NCBI GenBank assembly: GCA_946997215.1
Contig: CAMPUL010000005.1
Span: forward strand, 1-64,000
DNA length: 64,000 nucleotides
Source of the DNA: Gardnerella vaginalis
GTDB lineage: Bacteria > Actinomycetota > Actinomycetes > Actinomycetales > Bifidobacteriaceae
Reading direction: 5' to 3'
Both the position numbers and the translations under genes were made by a program. Below the pieces are notes generated by a model. It worked only from the letters and a program-made list of their open reading frames with translations, was not told the origin of the DNA and did no database searches. Shown one piece after another: positions 19,660 to 29,176 of this stretch. Within the stretch, counting starts at the first letter, position 1; every line of letters starts with the position of its first letter.

Positions 19660-20022
19660 TTAGTTGTCAATAAAAGGTACTCGTATAGACTGCCCTACTT
19701 CTAAATCTGGAGACTCAAGATTATTTAATTGCATAAGGTAATCAACAGAATCAGAAATATTGCCATTTTTATCTGTTATGGATTTTGCATAACTCCACAA
19801 TGTATCTCCAGGGCGAACTGTATACGTTATAAAGGATTTTGATACGGCTGAAACAGCTGGCTTTGGCATAAAAATAATCCAAGCAAAGCAAACTAACGCA
19901 GAAAAAACTATAAAACGCATAAATAATTTATTTTTGCGTTTTTTGTAACTCTTATTAGTCAAAACAGCACGATTTGGTGTTGAATAATTAACGCCATCAA
20001 AAGAGTTCAACTTCTTATACAT
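19660..20022 (-). CDS. LysM membrane protein, likely YneA-type SOS division inhibitor
   Basis: The 120-residue protein has a basic N-terminus, one membrane span (about residues 33-53, RFIVFSALVCFAWIIFM) and an extracytoplasmic LysM domain (YTVRPGDTLWSYA ... LEVGQSIRVP). LysM binds peptidoglycan. It is transcribed divergently from lexA, with LexA boxes in the shared 160-bp gap. This is the same architecture and location as YneA of Bacillus, which halts division during SOS. Function is inferred from domain plus context. Confidence 0.75.
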   Translation of the reverse strand: MYKKLNSFDGVNYSTPNRAVLTNKSYKKRKNKLFMRFIVFSALVCFAWIIFMPKPAVSAVSKSFITYTVRPGDTLWSYAKSITDKNGNISDSVDYLMQLNNLESPDLEVGQSIRVPFIDN

Positions 20023-20052
20023 AACTATCCTTTCTTACGTTTTAATTGACAT

Positions 20053-20133
20053 GAACATTTGTTCTATCGAACAAGTGTATTAATCTTGACACATTTGTTC
20101 TAAAGATGCAACGGCGTGTCGAACATATGTTTG
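20053..20133. promoter_or_regulatory. LexA (SOS) boxes between lexA and the LysM gene
   Basis: The best box is CGAACATATGTTTG at 20120-20133, which fits the Gram-positive CGAACNNNNGTTYG pattern. A second palindrome, GAACATTTGTTC, lies at 20053-20064. Weaker half-matches lie near 20068-20081 (CGAACAAGTGTA) and 20090-20101. The sites are placed to control both divergent genes. Confidence 0.85.
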
Positions 20134-20182
20134 ATTTTTTTAGAAAAGTGTATTAGAATGTAAAACAACGAAAGGAGACACC

Positions 20183-20905
20183 ATGAATACCACCCAAAAC
20201 GAGCTTAGTGATTCTGCGGCGCACAACGCTGAGCCACTAACAGATCGCCAAAGAAAAATCATGGATGCTATACAGCAATGCCTCGAAGAACATGGATTCC
20301 CTCCATCTTTTAGAGAAATAGGCGAAGCTGTAGGCTTAAGAAGTCCTTCTTCCGTAAAACATCAATTACGAGCACTCGAGATGAAAGGATTAATACGAAT
20401 AAGCGCAAATAAAGGTAGAGCAATTGAAGTTATTGGAGATTTTATACAAAAGAATAAAGAAAAAGCTCATGCATTGCTTGAAAAACAATCAGCTATCGAT
20501 GTGAGCTTATATAACAGTGAGTCTTTGATAAACTCTCACGATGTTCCTCTTGTTGGAAGAATCGCTGCAGGAGTACCTATAACAGCTGAACAACATGTTG
20601 AAGATGTTATGCGTTTACCAGAAAGACTTACTGGAAGCGGAAATCTGTTCATGCTAGAAGTGCATGGAGATTCAATGATTGACGCAGCAATTTGCGACGG
20701 AGATTATGTTGTTGTGCGAGAACAGAACGAAGCAACAAATGGAGATATTGTTGCTGCGCTGCTAGATAACGAAGCAACTGTAAAGACGTTTAGAAAAGAA
20801 AATGGTCACGTTTGGCTTATGCCTCACAATCCAGCGTATTCACCTATAGATGGGTCTCACGCAAAGATAATGGGCAAAGTTGTTACCATTTTAAGAAAAA
20901 TTTAA
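20183..20905 (+). CDS. lexA: SOS repressor LexA
   Basis: LexA represses DNA-damage genes and cleaves itself when RecA filaments form. The 240-residue protein has an N-terminal winged helix (DRQRKIMDAI to GRAIEVI), the cleavage bond Ala129-Gly130 (GRIAAGVPI), catalytic Ser164 (GDSMIDA) and Lys201 (ATVKTF). An AAAGGAGA ribosome site precedes the ATG. It is autoregulated through boxes upstream and paired with the divergent LysM gene. Confidence 0.97.
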   Translation: MNTTQNELSDSAAHNAEPLTDRQRKIMDAIQQCLEEHGFPPSFREIGEAVGLRSPSSVKHQLRALEMKGLIRISANKGRAIEVIGDFIQKNKEKAHALLEKQSAIDVSLYNSESLINSHDVPLVGRIAAGVPITAEQHVEDVMRLPERLTGSGNLFMLEVHGDSMIDAAICDGDYVVVREQNEATNGDIVAALLDNEATVKTFRKENGHVWLMPHNPAYSPIDGSHAKIMGKVVTILRKI

Positions 20906-20984
20906 TGATTTAAGAGATTTAAAAGATTTAAGAGATTAAAACAACTAAAGAGCGATACTGTTAAACGGACACAAATAAGCATAT

Positions 20985-21036
20985 AAATAAAATCGCTGTG
21001 ATCTATAAATCATATAGATTCTAAATCACAGCGATT
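20985..21036 (-). terminator. Terminator after greA, possibly bidirectional
   Basis: Long stem AATCGCTGTGAT / ATCACAGCGATT with an inner ATCTATA/TATAGAT pairing. On the minus strand the stem is followed by TTTTATTTAT, a good intrinsic terminator for greA. It may also stop lexA transcription from the other side. Confidence 0.8.
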
Positions 21037-21092
21037 AGAGAAAATAGATGGATAACAAGTATGTGCTCGCTTATTAAAACAAATTCATTGTT

Positions 21093-21572
21093 CTAAGCGA
21101 GTGGATGAGAGTCCTTAATGGTTACAGAAATTTGGCGACCATTTGGAGCAGAGTAGCTAACAGTATCACCCGCTTTAGCACCGATAATTGCAGCACCAAT
21201 CGGAGATTCTGGACTAATAACATCGTAATCAGTAGCGACAGCAATATCACGAGAGCCAAGAACATAAGTCATCTCTCGACCAGCAAGATCTAGAGTAACA
21301 ACAGAGCCATTGCCAACAAGGCCTTCCTTTGGAGCCTCAAGAATCTTTGCGTTGCGTAGCTTAACAATAAGCTCGTTAATACGACCCTCGTTCTTGCCCT
21401 GCTCTTCGCGAGCAGCCTGATAGCCACCGTTTTCAGACAAATCGCCTTCGGCGCGAGCAGCAGCAATACGCTCGGTGATTTCATCACGATATTCACCTTC
21501 GCGATGAGCTAATTCTTCCTTAAGCTTATCGTAGGCTTCTTTAGTCAACAGAATTATTTTTTCTTCAGCCAT
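21093..21572 (-). CDS. greA: Transcription elongation factor GreA
   Basis: GreA enters the RNA polymerase secondary channel and stimulates cleavage of backtracked RNA. At 159 residues it is of standard length. The N-terminal coiled coil (LTKEAYDKLKEELAHREGEY) has the acidic tip region DLSENGGYQAAREEQ, and the C-terminal globular domain follows (VTLDLAGREMTYVLG, ISPESPIGAAIIG). A GGAG site precedes the ATG. It is the last gene before a terminator and lies 57 bp after the FKBP gene, in the same direction. Confidence 0.97.
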   Translation of the reverse strand: MAEEKIILLTKEAYDKLKEELAHREGEYRDEITERIAAARAEGDLSENGGYQAAREEQGKNEGRINELIVKLRNAKILEAPKEGLVGNGSVVTLDLAGREMTYVLGSRDIAVATDYDVISPESPIGAAIIGAKAGDTVSYSAPNGRQISVTIKDSHPLA

Positions 21573-21629
21573 TTTGCAATCTCCTTAACAAAGAACAAAG
21601 AGTAAAAGTAACAAAATAACCACTCGCGT

Positions 21630-22037
21630 TTAGCGAGTAGAAATAATATCAATCACAAAAACGAGTGTGTCCGAACCACCAATTCCAGCCTGCGGAACAC
21701 CTCGTGAACCATAACCATACTCAGGCGGAATAGAAACAAGTAAGCGAGAACCAACATTATGTCCTGGAACAGTACGATCCCATCCCTGAATAACCTGGCC
21801 AACACCAATACCAAAGCTGGCAGGTGTATGTCGAGCAAAACTAGAGTCAAAAGGCTCACTTGCCCCCCAAACAACACCGTGGTAATTAACGGTAACAGTA
21901 TCTCCAGCACGAACCAAAGGCCCATTGCCTTCTACCAATTCAACAACCTTAAGCCCTGCTGGCGGCTCAAGCGCTGGGAACGTCACCGTTGGCGTAGCAC
22001 CAAATTCCGCAACTACTTCTGGCATATCCTGTGCCAT
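21630..22037 (-). CDS. FKBP-type peptidyl-prolyl cis-trans isomerase
   Basis: The 135-residue single-domain FKBP carries GDTVTVNYHGVVW, FDSSFARHTPASF, VIQGWDR and the C-terminal FVIDII strand of the family. It catalyses proline isomerisation in protein folding. No signal peptide or membrane span is visible, so it is likely cytoplasmic. A strong AAAGGAGG ribosome site lies 4 nt before the ATG. A minus-strand TATAAT about 100 bp upstream may be its promoter. The 267 bp before sdaA hold nothing else I recognise. Confidence 0.93.
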   Translation of the reverse strand: MAQDMPEVVAEFGATPTVTFPALEPPAGLKVVELVEGNGPLVRAGDTVTVNYHGVVWGASEPFDSSFARHTPASFGIGVGQVIQGWDRTVPGHNVGSRLLVSIPPEYGYGSRGVPQAGIGGSDTLVFVIDIISTR

Positions 22038-22304
22038 TTTGCCTCCTTTATAACCTCTTATAATCCCTTACAAACATATGTAAATGCTTGCAAAAAGCCA
22101 CTAACATTTACAAACTATTCATTAAAAACTTTGAATATTATAACAGTTTTGCAATTTTATAGCGTGTTTTAGATTAGCACTCAACCGCTACCTATGCCAA
22201 TACGTATGTAACTTGCACAACAGTATAGCAACACAATGCAAGCAAATATGCAAACATTCTTAAGGAAAACGTAACAAAAATAACTATAACCGCAAAGACT
22301 ATAA

Positions 22305-23834
22305 CTAACACTCAACTACGTTTACAGCTAAGCCACCCTTAGATGTTTCGCGATATTTAGACATCATGTCTTGGCCAGTTTCCTTCATAGTTTTAATAGC
22401 ACTATCCAAGCTAACAATATGAGAGCCATCACCTAAAAGAGCCATTCTAACAGCATTAATAGCAGTGTTGGCAGCCATAGCGTTGCGCTCGATACAAGGA
22501 ATCTGAACCAAGCCACCAACCGGATCACAAGTGAGACCAAGATGATGCTCAATACCAATTTCGGCAGCATTTTCAACCTGCTGAGGAGTTCCGCCAAGAA
22601 CTTCGCACAAGCCTGCAGCAGCCATAGAACACGCAGAGCCAACTTCTCCCTGGCACCCAACTTCTGCGCCAGAAATAGAGGCATTGCGCTTAAACAAATA
22701 GCCAATAGCACCAGAAGCAAGAAGGAACTTTATTATTCCCTCCTCGCTAGAACTATCTACAAAACGCCAATAGTATTGCAAAACGGCTGGAATAATACCA
22801 GCGGATCCATTAGTCGGAGCTGTAACAATACGACCGCCTCCAGCGTTTTCTTCACTCACTGCAAGAGCAAAAAGATTTACCCAGGCAGAGTCAGAAGCTT
22901 CCAAAGCACAATCAGCTCGCCTACGATTTTGCTTAAGCATATCGGAATTCGCAGCAAGACGAGCATACATACGCGGAGCACGCCTATGAACCTCAAGTCC
23001 GCCTGGAAGAATCTGCTGCCTAGAGTTACATCCATGTTCAACACACTCTTCCATAACTTCCCAAACATGCAACAAATAGGAACGAACATATTCGGAATTA
23101 CCGTTATGCAAAGCAAGTTCATTTTGCCAAACAATGTCACTTATGCTCTTATGCTCTTTTTTGCAAATCGAGATAAGTTCTTTGCACGTTGTAAAAGGAT
23201 ATGGAACAGAAGAGTCTTCATGCGAATCACTAGAAGATTCAGAATCTTTAGGATTAGAATCTTTAGGACTATCTTCACTTTCTTCCACATTTTCATCAAC
23301 GCGGTCATGCAAACCAATCATCTTATCGTTTGCATTGCCTTTGCGAATAAATCCGCCACCAATCGAATACCAAACTTGTTCGTCAACAGTATTACCAAAG
23401 GAGTCCAAAGCAACAAACCGCATGCCATTAGGATGCGCAGCCATGCGCCGCCACTTTTCAAAAACCACGTCTGAATCGTAGTCAAATTTAATTGTATGAC
23501 TATGTGCAAGCGTTAGAGTTCCGCTTTTTTTACAATCTTCGCGAATAGTCATCATGTGTTCTGTATCAACATCATCTGGAAGGTTACCTTCAAGACCAGC
23601 AACCGATGCACGATCCGTACCATGCCCCAATCCAGTAAGAGACAAGGAGCCATATAGAGTGACTCGCACATGCGAAACGTCTTTAAGCTTTCCATTCTTT
23701 TGAAGAGAAGTCACAAAAGCATTCGCTGCGCGCATAGGACCAACAGTGTGTGAAGAACTAGGACCTACACCAACCGAGAACATTTCTAAAATACTGAACA
23801 CATATCTATTGTAAGCACAATTATTAGTAGGCAC
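22305..23834 (-). CDS. sdaA: L-serine dehydratase (iron-sulfur, single-chain)
   Basis: It deaminates L-serine to pyruvate using a [4Fe-4S] cluster. The N-terminal [18 protein letters not shown] and the C-terminal cysteines ([33 protein letters not shown]) are diagnostic for the fused alpha-beta form. The frame begins with GTG at 23834; a GTG at 23801, closer to the usual family N-terminus, is possible, and neither has a good ribosome site. Residues 180-209 are a Glu/Asp/Ser-rich low-complexity insert not typical of the family. It lies 11 bp after the ATPase gene, so co-transcription is likely. Confidence 0.94.
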   Translation of the reverse strand: MPTNNCAYNRYVFSILEMFSVGVGPSSSHTVGPMRAANAFVTSLQKNGKLKDVSHVRVTLYGSLSLTGLGHGTDRASVAGLEGNLPDDVDTEHMMTIREDCKKSGTLTLAHSHTIKFDYDSDVVFEKWRRMAAHPNGMRFVALDSFGNTVDEQVWYSIGGGFIRKGNANDKMIGLHDRVDENVEESEDSPKDSNPKDSESSSDSHEDSSVPYPFTTCKELISICKKEHKSISDIVWQNELALHNGNSEYVRSYLLHVWEVMEECVEHGCNSRQQILPGGLEVHRRAPRMYARLAANSDMLKQNRRRADCALEASDSAWVNLFALAVSEENAGGGRIVTAPTNGSAGIIPAVLQYYWRFVDSSSEEGIIKFLLASGAIGYLFKRNASISGAEVGCQGEVGSACSMAAAGLCEVLGGTPQQVENAAEIGIEHHLGLTCDPVGGLVQIPCIERNAMAANTAINAVRMALLGDGSHIVSLDSAIKTMKETGQDMMSKYRETSKGGLAVNVVEC

Positions 23835-23845
23835 GACACGCTACG

Positions 23846-26608
23846 TCAACGATCACTATCATAAGAGTGCAAAACACTACCATCGTTTACATTATCAATC
23901 CAGTTTTCAATCAAGTGACTAACAAGATGCAAAACCAACCAGATAACAAAGGCAAAAATTACAGCACAAATCATAACAAACATTGCATTTCCACTCACAG
24001 GAACATGCAAATCAAAGAAATGCGCAACAAACGGTATAAATGCACCAATAACGCCAGCAGCCGCAAAACATAAGACCATAATTCCACGCCAAGATATAAG
24101 TGGCTTAGAAACTGTGGCCAAAACTGCAACACCGAGCACAAAAACAGTAACAGCACAAATAGTGCGAGTTACACCAACAGCGTGCACGGATTCAACAATA
24201 AGCCTAGAGGCGTTAACGTTAGAAGAATCAAGACCGCGCGCAAGCATTAAAGGAGCAAAAATGGACACAACCAAAACAGACACGGCAACAGCTATACCAT
24301 TTGGTAGAGCAAAACGAACAACACGATGCAAGAATCCAGGAACATAGCGCCTTGTATTAGGAGCCAAAGCAAGCAAAAACGCTGGAATACCAATGGTTAA
24401 CGAACCGATATAGGTTATGTGACGAGGCAAATATGGGAAATTAAGACCAAGCAAAACCACACCTGCAGAAATCAGCGCAGAATACACTGTTTTAACAAGG
24501 AACAGTCCTGCAACACGTTCCATGTTTGCCATTACTTGACGACCTCTAGCAACAACGTCTGGAAGATGCGAGAAACGTGAGTCAACAAGAACAACTTGAG
24601 CAACAGCCTTAGCAGCTGGAGCAGCATTACCCATTGCAACGCCTAAGTCTGCCTCTTTGAGCGCAAGTGTATCGTTTACACCATCGCCAGTCATAGCTAC
24701 AACATGTCCTTTAGAGTGCAAAGCTTGAACAATCGCCTTCTTTTGATCAGGCAAAACGCGACCCAAAACGTCAACGTTTTCAAGAACCTCGGCAAGTTGA
24801 TTTATATCTGTAGGCAACTGTCTTGCGTCCATTGAAACAGGCTTTGAGTCACCAGTTAGACCAACTTTTTCGGCAACAGATGCAACAGTTGTTGGATTAT
24901 CGCCAGAAATAACGCGACACCTAACGCCTTGCTGTCTAAACCAAGCAAGAGTTTGACGAGCGTCGGCACGTATTTTCTCTGAGCATCGAACTAAAGCAAC
25001 AGGGCGAGCGCTTGTGGACACTACTGGAGAACTGGAGAACGTTGCATCATTAGAATCGCCAAAATTACTATAAGCAACAGCTAGAAGAAGAACACGATTA
25101 CCCTGTTGAGCGTATTCGTTTACACGATTCAAAATTTGCTTAAACGAATCCGTTAAATTGCAATTATCGAAAGGAGAATCGCCAGAAACCGCAGAATCGC
25201 TGATTCCGCCTTCTGCAACCGCTGGAGCAATAGAACCGTGCAAATCGCTAGAAACAGTGATAGATTCGCGTGAACAAATCGCAGTTGCCAAAACCTCTGG
25301 AGCACCCATATACCACGTTTCAAATCTACCGTCTTTTAGCGCGTAGCGTATTGCGCTCCACTTTCTTGCAGACGAAAATGGCAAGCGAGCGCTAACACTA
25401 GAATCAGCGGAAACACCTTGATTTTTAAGGCCTTCCATAATGGCAGAACCTGTAGCATTTGGATTTTCTTCGTTAGATAAGTCAAACAAAGCTTGATTCA
25501 CCAAACGATTTGAGCCATCACCAATCAAGTCAACACCAACAAACGCGATTCCACCATCCGTAATCGTGCCAGTTTTGTCTAGATTAAGGCAATCCACTCG
25601 AGCCAAAGTTTCAACAGATTCAAGCTCCTGAACCAACGTTTTTTTACGCGCAAGACGCATTGCAGCAACAGCAAAGTTAAGCGAAGTTAAAAGAACAAGC
25701 CCTTCTGGAATCATGCCAACAACGCCAGCAACAGCAGAAACAACAGCGCTCTTCCACTGCCCCGTCTGTAAAGCTACAGCAAATCCGCCAACCTTATTGA
25801 TTTGAGACCAAACAAGCAAAACGCAAAGAGGAACAACAACAATCGTCATCCACTTTAGAATCGTGTTAATTCCACGACTCAAATCGGAGATTGTTTTTGT
25901 ATAGACCTTTGCTTGTGCAGCAAGCTTAGACGCATAGCTGTTATCTCCTACAGCTGTAACGCGCATTAAAGCAACGCCAGAAACCGCAGTAGACCCAGAA
26001 TAAACAAAGTCGTCCGCAGCTTTACGAACAGTCACAGACTCGCCCGTAAGCATGGACTCGTCCATTTCTAAGCCCCAAGATTTAACAACATTTGCATCTG
26101 CAGGAACCTGATCGCCAGAACGAACCCACAACAAATCACCAAGCACAATACCGCTATGATCAACATAAACATTTTTGCCTTCGCGTCGAACAATCGATTT
26201 GGAAGCAACAAGAATCGAAAGACGGTCGAGCGTACGCTTTGCGCGCAACTCCGTAACAACACCAATACCCGTGTTAATAAGAATCACAAAGCCAAAAACA
26301 GCATCTTTCCAAGAACCAGTGGCAAGAACAACAACCATTGCTGCAAAAATGATTGCGTTAAAAAGAGTAAACACGTTTGCGCGCACAATAGAAAGAACGG
26401 ACCTAGATGTGCGATTATTTGTAACATTTACAAATCCGCGATTTACAGCATCAAAAACTTCGCTTTGCGTTAAACCTTGTTCGCTGACATCTGGCAAATC
26501 AGGGAAATCAGAGATATTCACAGAATCTGTATAATCTGTAGAGTTTGCAGAGCTTTGCGAATCATGCCTTTTTTGCAAACTCGTAACGTTAGCGCTAATC
26601 TTTGTCAT
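23846..26608 (-). CDS. P-type cation-transporting ATPase, CtpE-like (probable Ca2+)
   Basis: The 920-residue protein is a P-type ATPase: TGES actuator loop at 188-191, membrane motif MIPEGLVLLTS at about 299-309, phosphorylation motif DKTGT with Asp344, and hinge GDGVNDTLALKEADLGVAMG. About ten membrane spans are present. The PEGL motif in span 4 with no N-terminal metal-binding domain resembles mycobacterial CtpE, a calcium uptake pump. The N-terminal 45 residues are Ser/Asp rich. It overlaps the lipoprotein gene by 14 nt. Ion specificity is inferred, not shown. Confidence 0.9.
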   Translation of the reverse strand: MTKISANVTSLQKRHDSQSSANSTDYTDSVNISDFPDLPDVSEQGLTQSEVFDAVNRGFVNVTNNRTSRSVLSIVRANVFTLFNAIIFAAMVVVLATGSWKDAVFGFVILINTGIGVVTELRAKRTLDRLSILVASKSIVRREGKNVYVDHSGIVLGDLLWVRSGDQVPADANVVKSWGLEMDESMLTGESVTVRKAADDFVYSGSTAVSGVALMRVTAVGDNSYASKLAAQAKVYTKTISDLSRGINTILKWMTIVVVPLCVLLVWSQINKVGGFAVALQTGQWKSAVVSAVAGVVGMIPEGLVLLTSLNFAVAAMRLARKKTLVQELESVETLARVDCLNLDKTGTITDGGIAFVGVDLIGDGSNRLVNQALFDLSNEENPNATGSAIMEGLKNQGVSADSSVSARLPFSSARKWSAIRYALKDGRFETWYMGAPEVLATAICSRESITVSSDLHGSIAPAVAEGGISDSAVSGDSPFDNCNLTDSFKQILNRVNEYAQQGNRVLLLAVAYSNFGDSNDATFSSSPVVSTSARPVALVRCSEKIRADARQTLAWFRQQGVRCRVISGDNPTTVASVAEKVGLTGDSKPVSMDARQLPTDINQLAEVLENVDVLGRVLPDQKKAIVQALHSKGHVVAMTGDGVNDTLALKEADLGVAMGNAAPAAKAVAQVVLVDSRFSHLPDVVARGRQVMANMERVAGLFLVKTVYSALISAGVVLLGLNFPYLPRHITYIGSLTIGIPAFLLALAPNTRRYVPGFLHRVVRFALPNGIAVAVSVLVVSIFAPLMLARGLDSSNVNASRLIVESVHAVGVTRTICAVTVFVLGVAVLATVSKPLISWRGIMVLCFAAAGVIGAFIPFVAHFFDLHVPVSGNAMFVMICAVIFAFVIWLVLHLVSHLIENWIDNVNDGSVLHSYDSDR

Positions 26609-27332
26609 TTATAACCACATCCCTACTGTGAGGCGTATTGTCAATCACAGATTGAACGATTTTTAGAAGACTAGAATGTTGAATTTTACCGAAACTCTTA
26701 ATTAGATTTGCGTCAAACAGATTCTCGCCATCTAAATCCTTAAGAATATAAAGCTTCGCTGCATACAAAGTGCGATCCTTAGGTGGATTTTGCGGATTAA
26801 CAAGCACAACAGGAATACCAGCAGAGCGCGCATATTCAAGCGCATTAGTCCAAGATTTGCGCGCTTTTAGATCAACATGCGCACCACCAGCATTGCTTTT
26901 AACGCTAGAGTCAACGCGATCTGCTCTATCAACATTAATATTGTTTATCAAAATAATAGACACAGGCTGATTTGAAGCGTCTGTAATTGCCTCTTGTGAA
27001 GCAAAATTAGTATTTTTGACGTCTGCAATCGAAGTATATGATGCGTGCAAACCAGATTTCTCGCATATATGCAAAAGCTTAGAATCAAGAGCCGCCTGCC
27101 TAGATCCAACTACAAACAACTTTATGTCTTCTACATCAATGCCATCATGAACAATGTCGTCCAAATGACCGCTATCGCCAACAGCTTGGCTCTGAGGCGT
27201 GCAAGCACTTAGAGACGCGAATAAGAAAATCACCAATGCGGACGCAAAAGCCAAAACAACATAATTACGTTTGCACAAAACAGCACGAATCGCACGCATA
27301 AGAACGTGTTTTGTTTTGCACATAAAGACCAT
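26595..27332 (-). CDS. Putative lipoprotein of unknown function
   Basis: The frame opens with TTG at 27413, but ATGs at 27332, 27323 and 27299 are more likely starts, and none has a clear ribosome site. A hydrophobic signal (VVLAFASALVIFLFASLSAC) ends in a lipobox, LSAC, so the mature protein would be tethered to the membrane. The rest (about 200 residues) has alternating strand and helix patterns such as GIPVVLVNPQNPP that recall type I substrate-binding folds, without a clear match. It overlaps the ATPase start, suggesting shared function in ion or solute handling. I do not recognise the family. Confidence 0.7.
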   Translation of the reverse strand: MVFMCKTKHVLMRAIRAVLCKRNYVVLAFASALVIFLFASLSACTPQSQAVGDSGHLDDIVHDGIDVEDIKLFVVGSRQAALDSKLLHICEKSGLHASYTSIADVKNTNFASQEAITDASNQPVSIILINNINVDRADRVDSSVKSNAGGAHVDLKARKSWTNALEYARSAGIPVVLVNPQNPPKDRTLYAAKLYILKDLDGENLFDANLIKSFGKIQHSSLLKIVQSVIDNTPHSRDVVINDKD

Positions 27333-27369
27333 AAGACTTTTATAGCACAAATCACGCACGAAGCGTATC

Positions 27370-27757
27370 GAAGAACAGCGCAAGAGTTCGTAACTTTGGC
27401 CTATACCCACCAAGATGTAAACATCGTGGATTATAGGACAAAAAGTGTGTAAAAATCAGCTCATAACTCTTACGGCAGTAGAGCTTGTGATATACAGATG
27501 TGGGTTATTTCTTATGCGCAATGACATTCGAAGCTGTATTAGCTGAATATTTAACAATAAATCGTCAAACGATGTTACTTGTGCAGATTACGTACTGCCA
27601 CAGTAGTAACACGCGACCGTTATTTTCTCAGTTGGTTAGTTGAGTTTTTAACGGTGTGTGGGCTGTGGCTTATACACCATAAGATTCATCAGCTTAGCTT
27701 TACACACTTTTTGGCCTATAACCCATAACCCGAGTAGAAGAACAGCGCAAGAGTTCG
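27370..27757. repeat. Direct 21-bp repeats in the gap before tRNA-Glu
   Basis: An identical 21-mer beginning GAAGAACAGCGCAAG and ending AGTTCG occurs at 27370-27390 and 27737-27757. Shorter shared words (GGCCTATA, AACATCGT) accompany both copies but in a different order. The first copy overlaps the 5' side of the lipoprotein gene's open frame. The 485-bp gap between the lipoprotein start and tRNA-Glu otherwise holds the MITE-like element and a terminator. Confidence 0.75.
27431..27721. mobile_element. MITE-like element with terminal inverted repeats
   Basis: The outer 22 bp (27431-27452 and 27700-27721) are inverted repeats with one mismatch, beginning TTATAGG(A/C)CAAAAAG on each strand. The similarity continues inward for another ~22 bp at about two-thirds identity. 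The 290-bp body has no credible coding frame. Size and non-coding content suit a miniature inverted-repeat element or a decayed insertion sequence. No target-site duplication was obvious. Confidence 0.45.
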
Positions 27758-27777
27758 GGTAAGCGGCAAACATCGTA

Positions 27778-27809
27778 GATAACAAAAACGCCGCTAAAAC
27801 TAGCGGCGT
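27778..27809 (-). terminator. Terminator after tRNA-Glu
   Basis: Stem ACGCCGCTA / TAGCGGCGT with a 4-nt loop, followed on the minus strand by TTTTTGTTA. It lies 8 bp past the tRNA 3' end. Confidence 0.85.
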
Positions 27810-27817
27810 AAAATTTG

Positions 27818-27889
27818 TACCCCCTAAGAGAGTCGAACTCTTGTTGTCAGATTGAAAGTCTGGTGTCCTAACCGTTAGACGAAGGGGGC
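27818..27889 (-). tRNA. tRNA-Glu (anticodon TTC)
   Basis: Cloverleaf of 72 nt: acceptor GCCCCCT/AGGGGGT, D-loop TAACGGTTAGGA, anticodon arm CAGA-CTTTCAA-TCTG with anticodon TTC, and T-arm AAGAG-TTCGACT-CTCTT. The 3' CCA is not encoded. It stands alone with its own terminator. Confidence 0.97.
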
Positions 27890-28034
27890 TTTTAACCAAA
27901 CCATATAATATTAACACTCATGCGCAGTTCTTGCAAATTACGGCGTGTTGAGGGAAGATAACGCGATTCTAACAAAGCACACAACACAAGCACGCGCTAC
28001 GCATTACGCACTGCATCACAATCAAATGCGCAAC

Positions 28035-28958
28035 TCACTTTTTAACAACATACGTCAAATCGTGAATCACGCGACCAGCTTCTAATCCCTTGCGCTCAAA
28101 ATTCGTCAAAACACGCCCATCAAAGCGACGCGACTCAACAAAATCAGCGTGAGGCAAATCGCCAGCATCTTGTGCATTCCCCTTGCCAACATGCTCAGTA
28201 GGCAAGCTCACGCGCAAATCGCCAGCGTTTTCAAAGCACGCCAAAGAATCCATAACCTCGTGAACATGCAACGCGTAATCCTCAATATCTGTAGCAATTC
28301 GCCAAACTCCGCCCGCAACAAGCGCATTATGCACAGACTTAGCCAAAGATGGCTGAACAATTCGTCGCTTGTGATGACGCATTTTAGGCCAAGGGTCTGG
28401 GAAAAATGTCCAAACTTCTGCCAAAACACCGCTTTTGCACGCTGCAAGAAAATCAGGAGCGTTAACTTGAGCAATTCGCAAATTATGCAAATCCTGCTTC
28501 CCAGCCAAAAGCATAGTGTGCGCTACGCCTGGGTCGTAAACTTCTAGCGCAAGAAAATTCGTATTCGGGTTTGCAGCAGCAGCCGCAACAATGTTCTCGC
28601 CCTGACCCGAGCCGATTTCTACAATCAACGGATTGGCATTGCCCCAATTGGCCTCAATCCATTGCGAATCCACACATAAATCGCTTTTTACGCGCAAAGA
28701 ACCAACACCATCCGCAATGCATAGCAAATACGCGTCCGAGTAGCGCTGCTTGGCCTTCTCTAAGCGCGCGTCGAGCCTAGCAGACCTTCGCACAAACGAA
28801 AGAATAGCCCTAGCAGATGCGTGCGTTTGTGTAGGCTTGGAAGAGTCGCCAGCAACCGCACTACCACCCTCGCCACCAACCTCGCGACCAGTCAAATCGC
28901 TAAAAGAGTGGCCACTATGCAAATCGTCACTTGCACTATCTACATTAAAATCGTTCAT
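28035..28958 (-). CDS. trmB: tRNA (guanine46-N7)-methyltransferase TrmB
   Basis: TrmB makes m7G46 in tRNA variable loops using SAM. Motifs are [12 protein letters not shown] (SAM binding) and [16 protein letters not shown], the TrmB signature. Earlier GTG/ATG starts exist at 29003 and 28988, but the ATG at 28958 has an AAGGAAGA ribosome site and is preferred. Even so, a Ser/Asp/Gly-rich N-terminal stretch of about 50 residues precedes the conserved domain. It is read towards tRNA-Glu and divergent from galE. Confidence 0.93.
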   Translation of the reverse strand: MNDFNVDSASDDLHSGHSFSDLTGREVGGEGGSAVAGDSSKPTQTHASARAILSFVRRSARLDARLEKAKQRYSDAYLLCIADGVGSLRVKSDLCVDSQWIEANWGNANPLIVEIGSGQGENIVAAAAANPNTNFLALEVYDPGVAHTMLLAGKQDLHNLRIAQVNAPDFLAACKSGVLAEVWTFFPDPWPKMRHHKRRIVQPSLAKSVHNALVAGGVWRIATDIEDYALHVHEVMDSLACFENAGDLRVSLPTEHVGKGNAQDAGDLPHADFVESRRFDGRVLTNFERKGLEAGRVIHDLTYVVKK

Positions 28959-29176
28959 TTTTAGCCAATCTTCCTTATTTTCTTGCATACGCGACTTAAT
29001 CACAACTCATCGAATAATATCAAACGCGCAAAACACTGGCACAAATACCAACACAAATACCAATACACTCACAAACAATCACAAACAATGTTAAAAACAC
29101 AATATGATTCAAGCGCTATAATTTCCCTATAACATTATGCAAAAACAGCATATGTAAGAAAGGTAAACGGTAAACA

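Noticed and set aside
22542-23474. A 310-residue plus-strand frame across sdaA
   Set aside because: Antisense shadow of sdaA, no recognisable domain.
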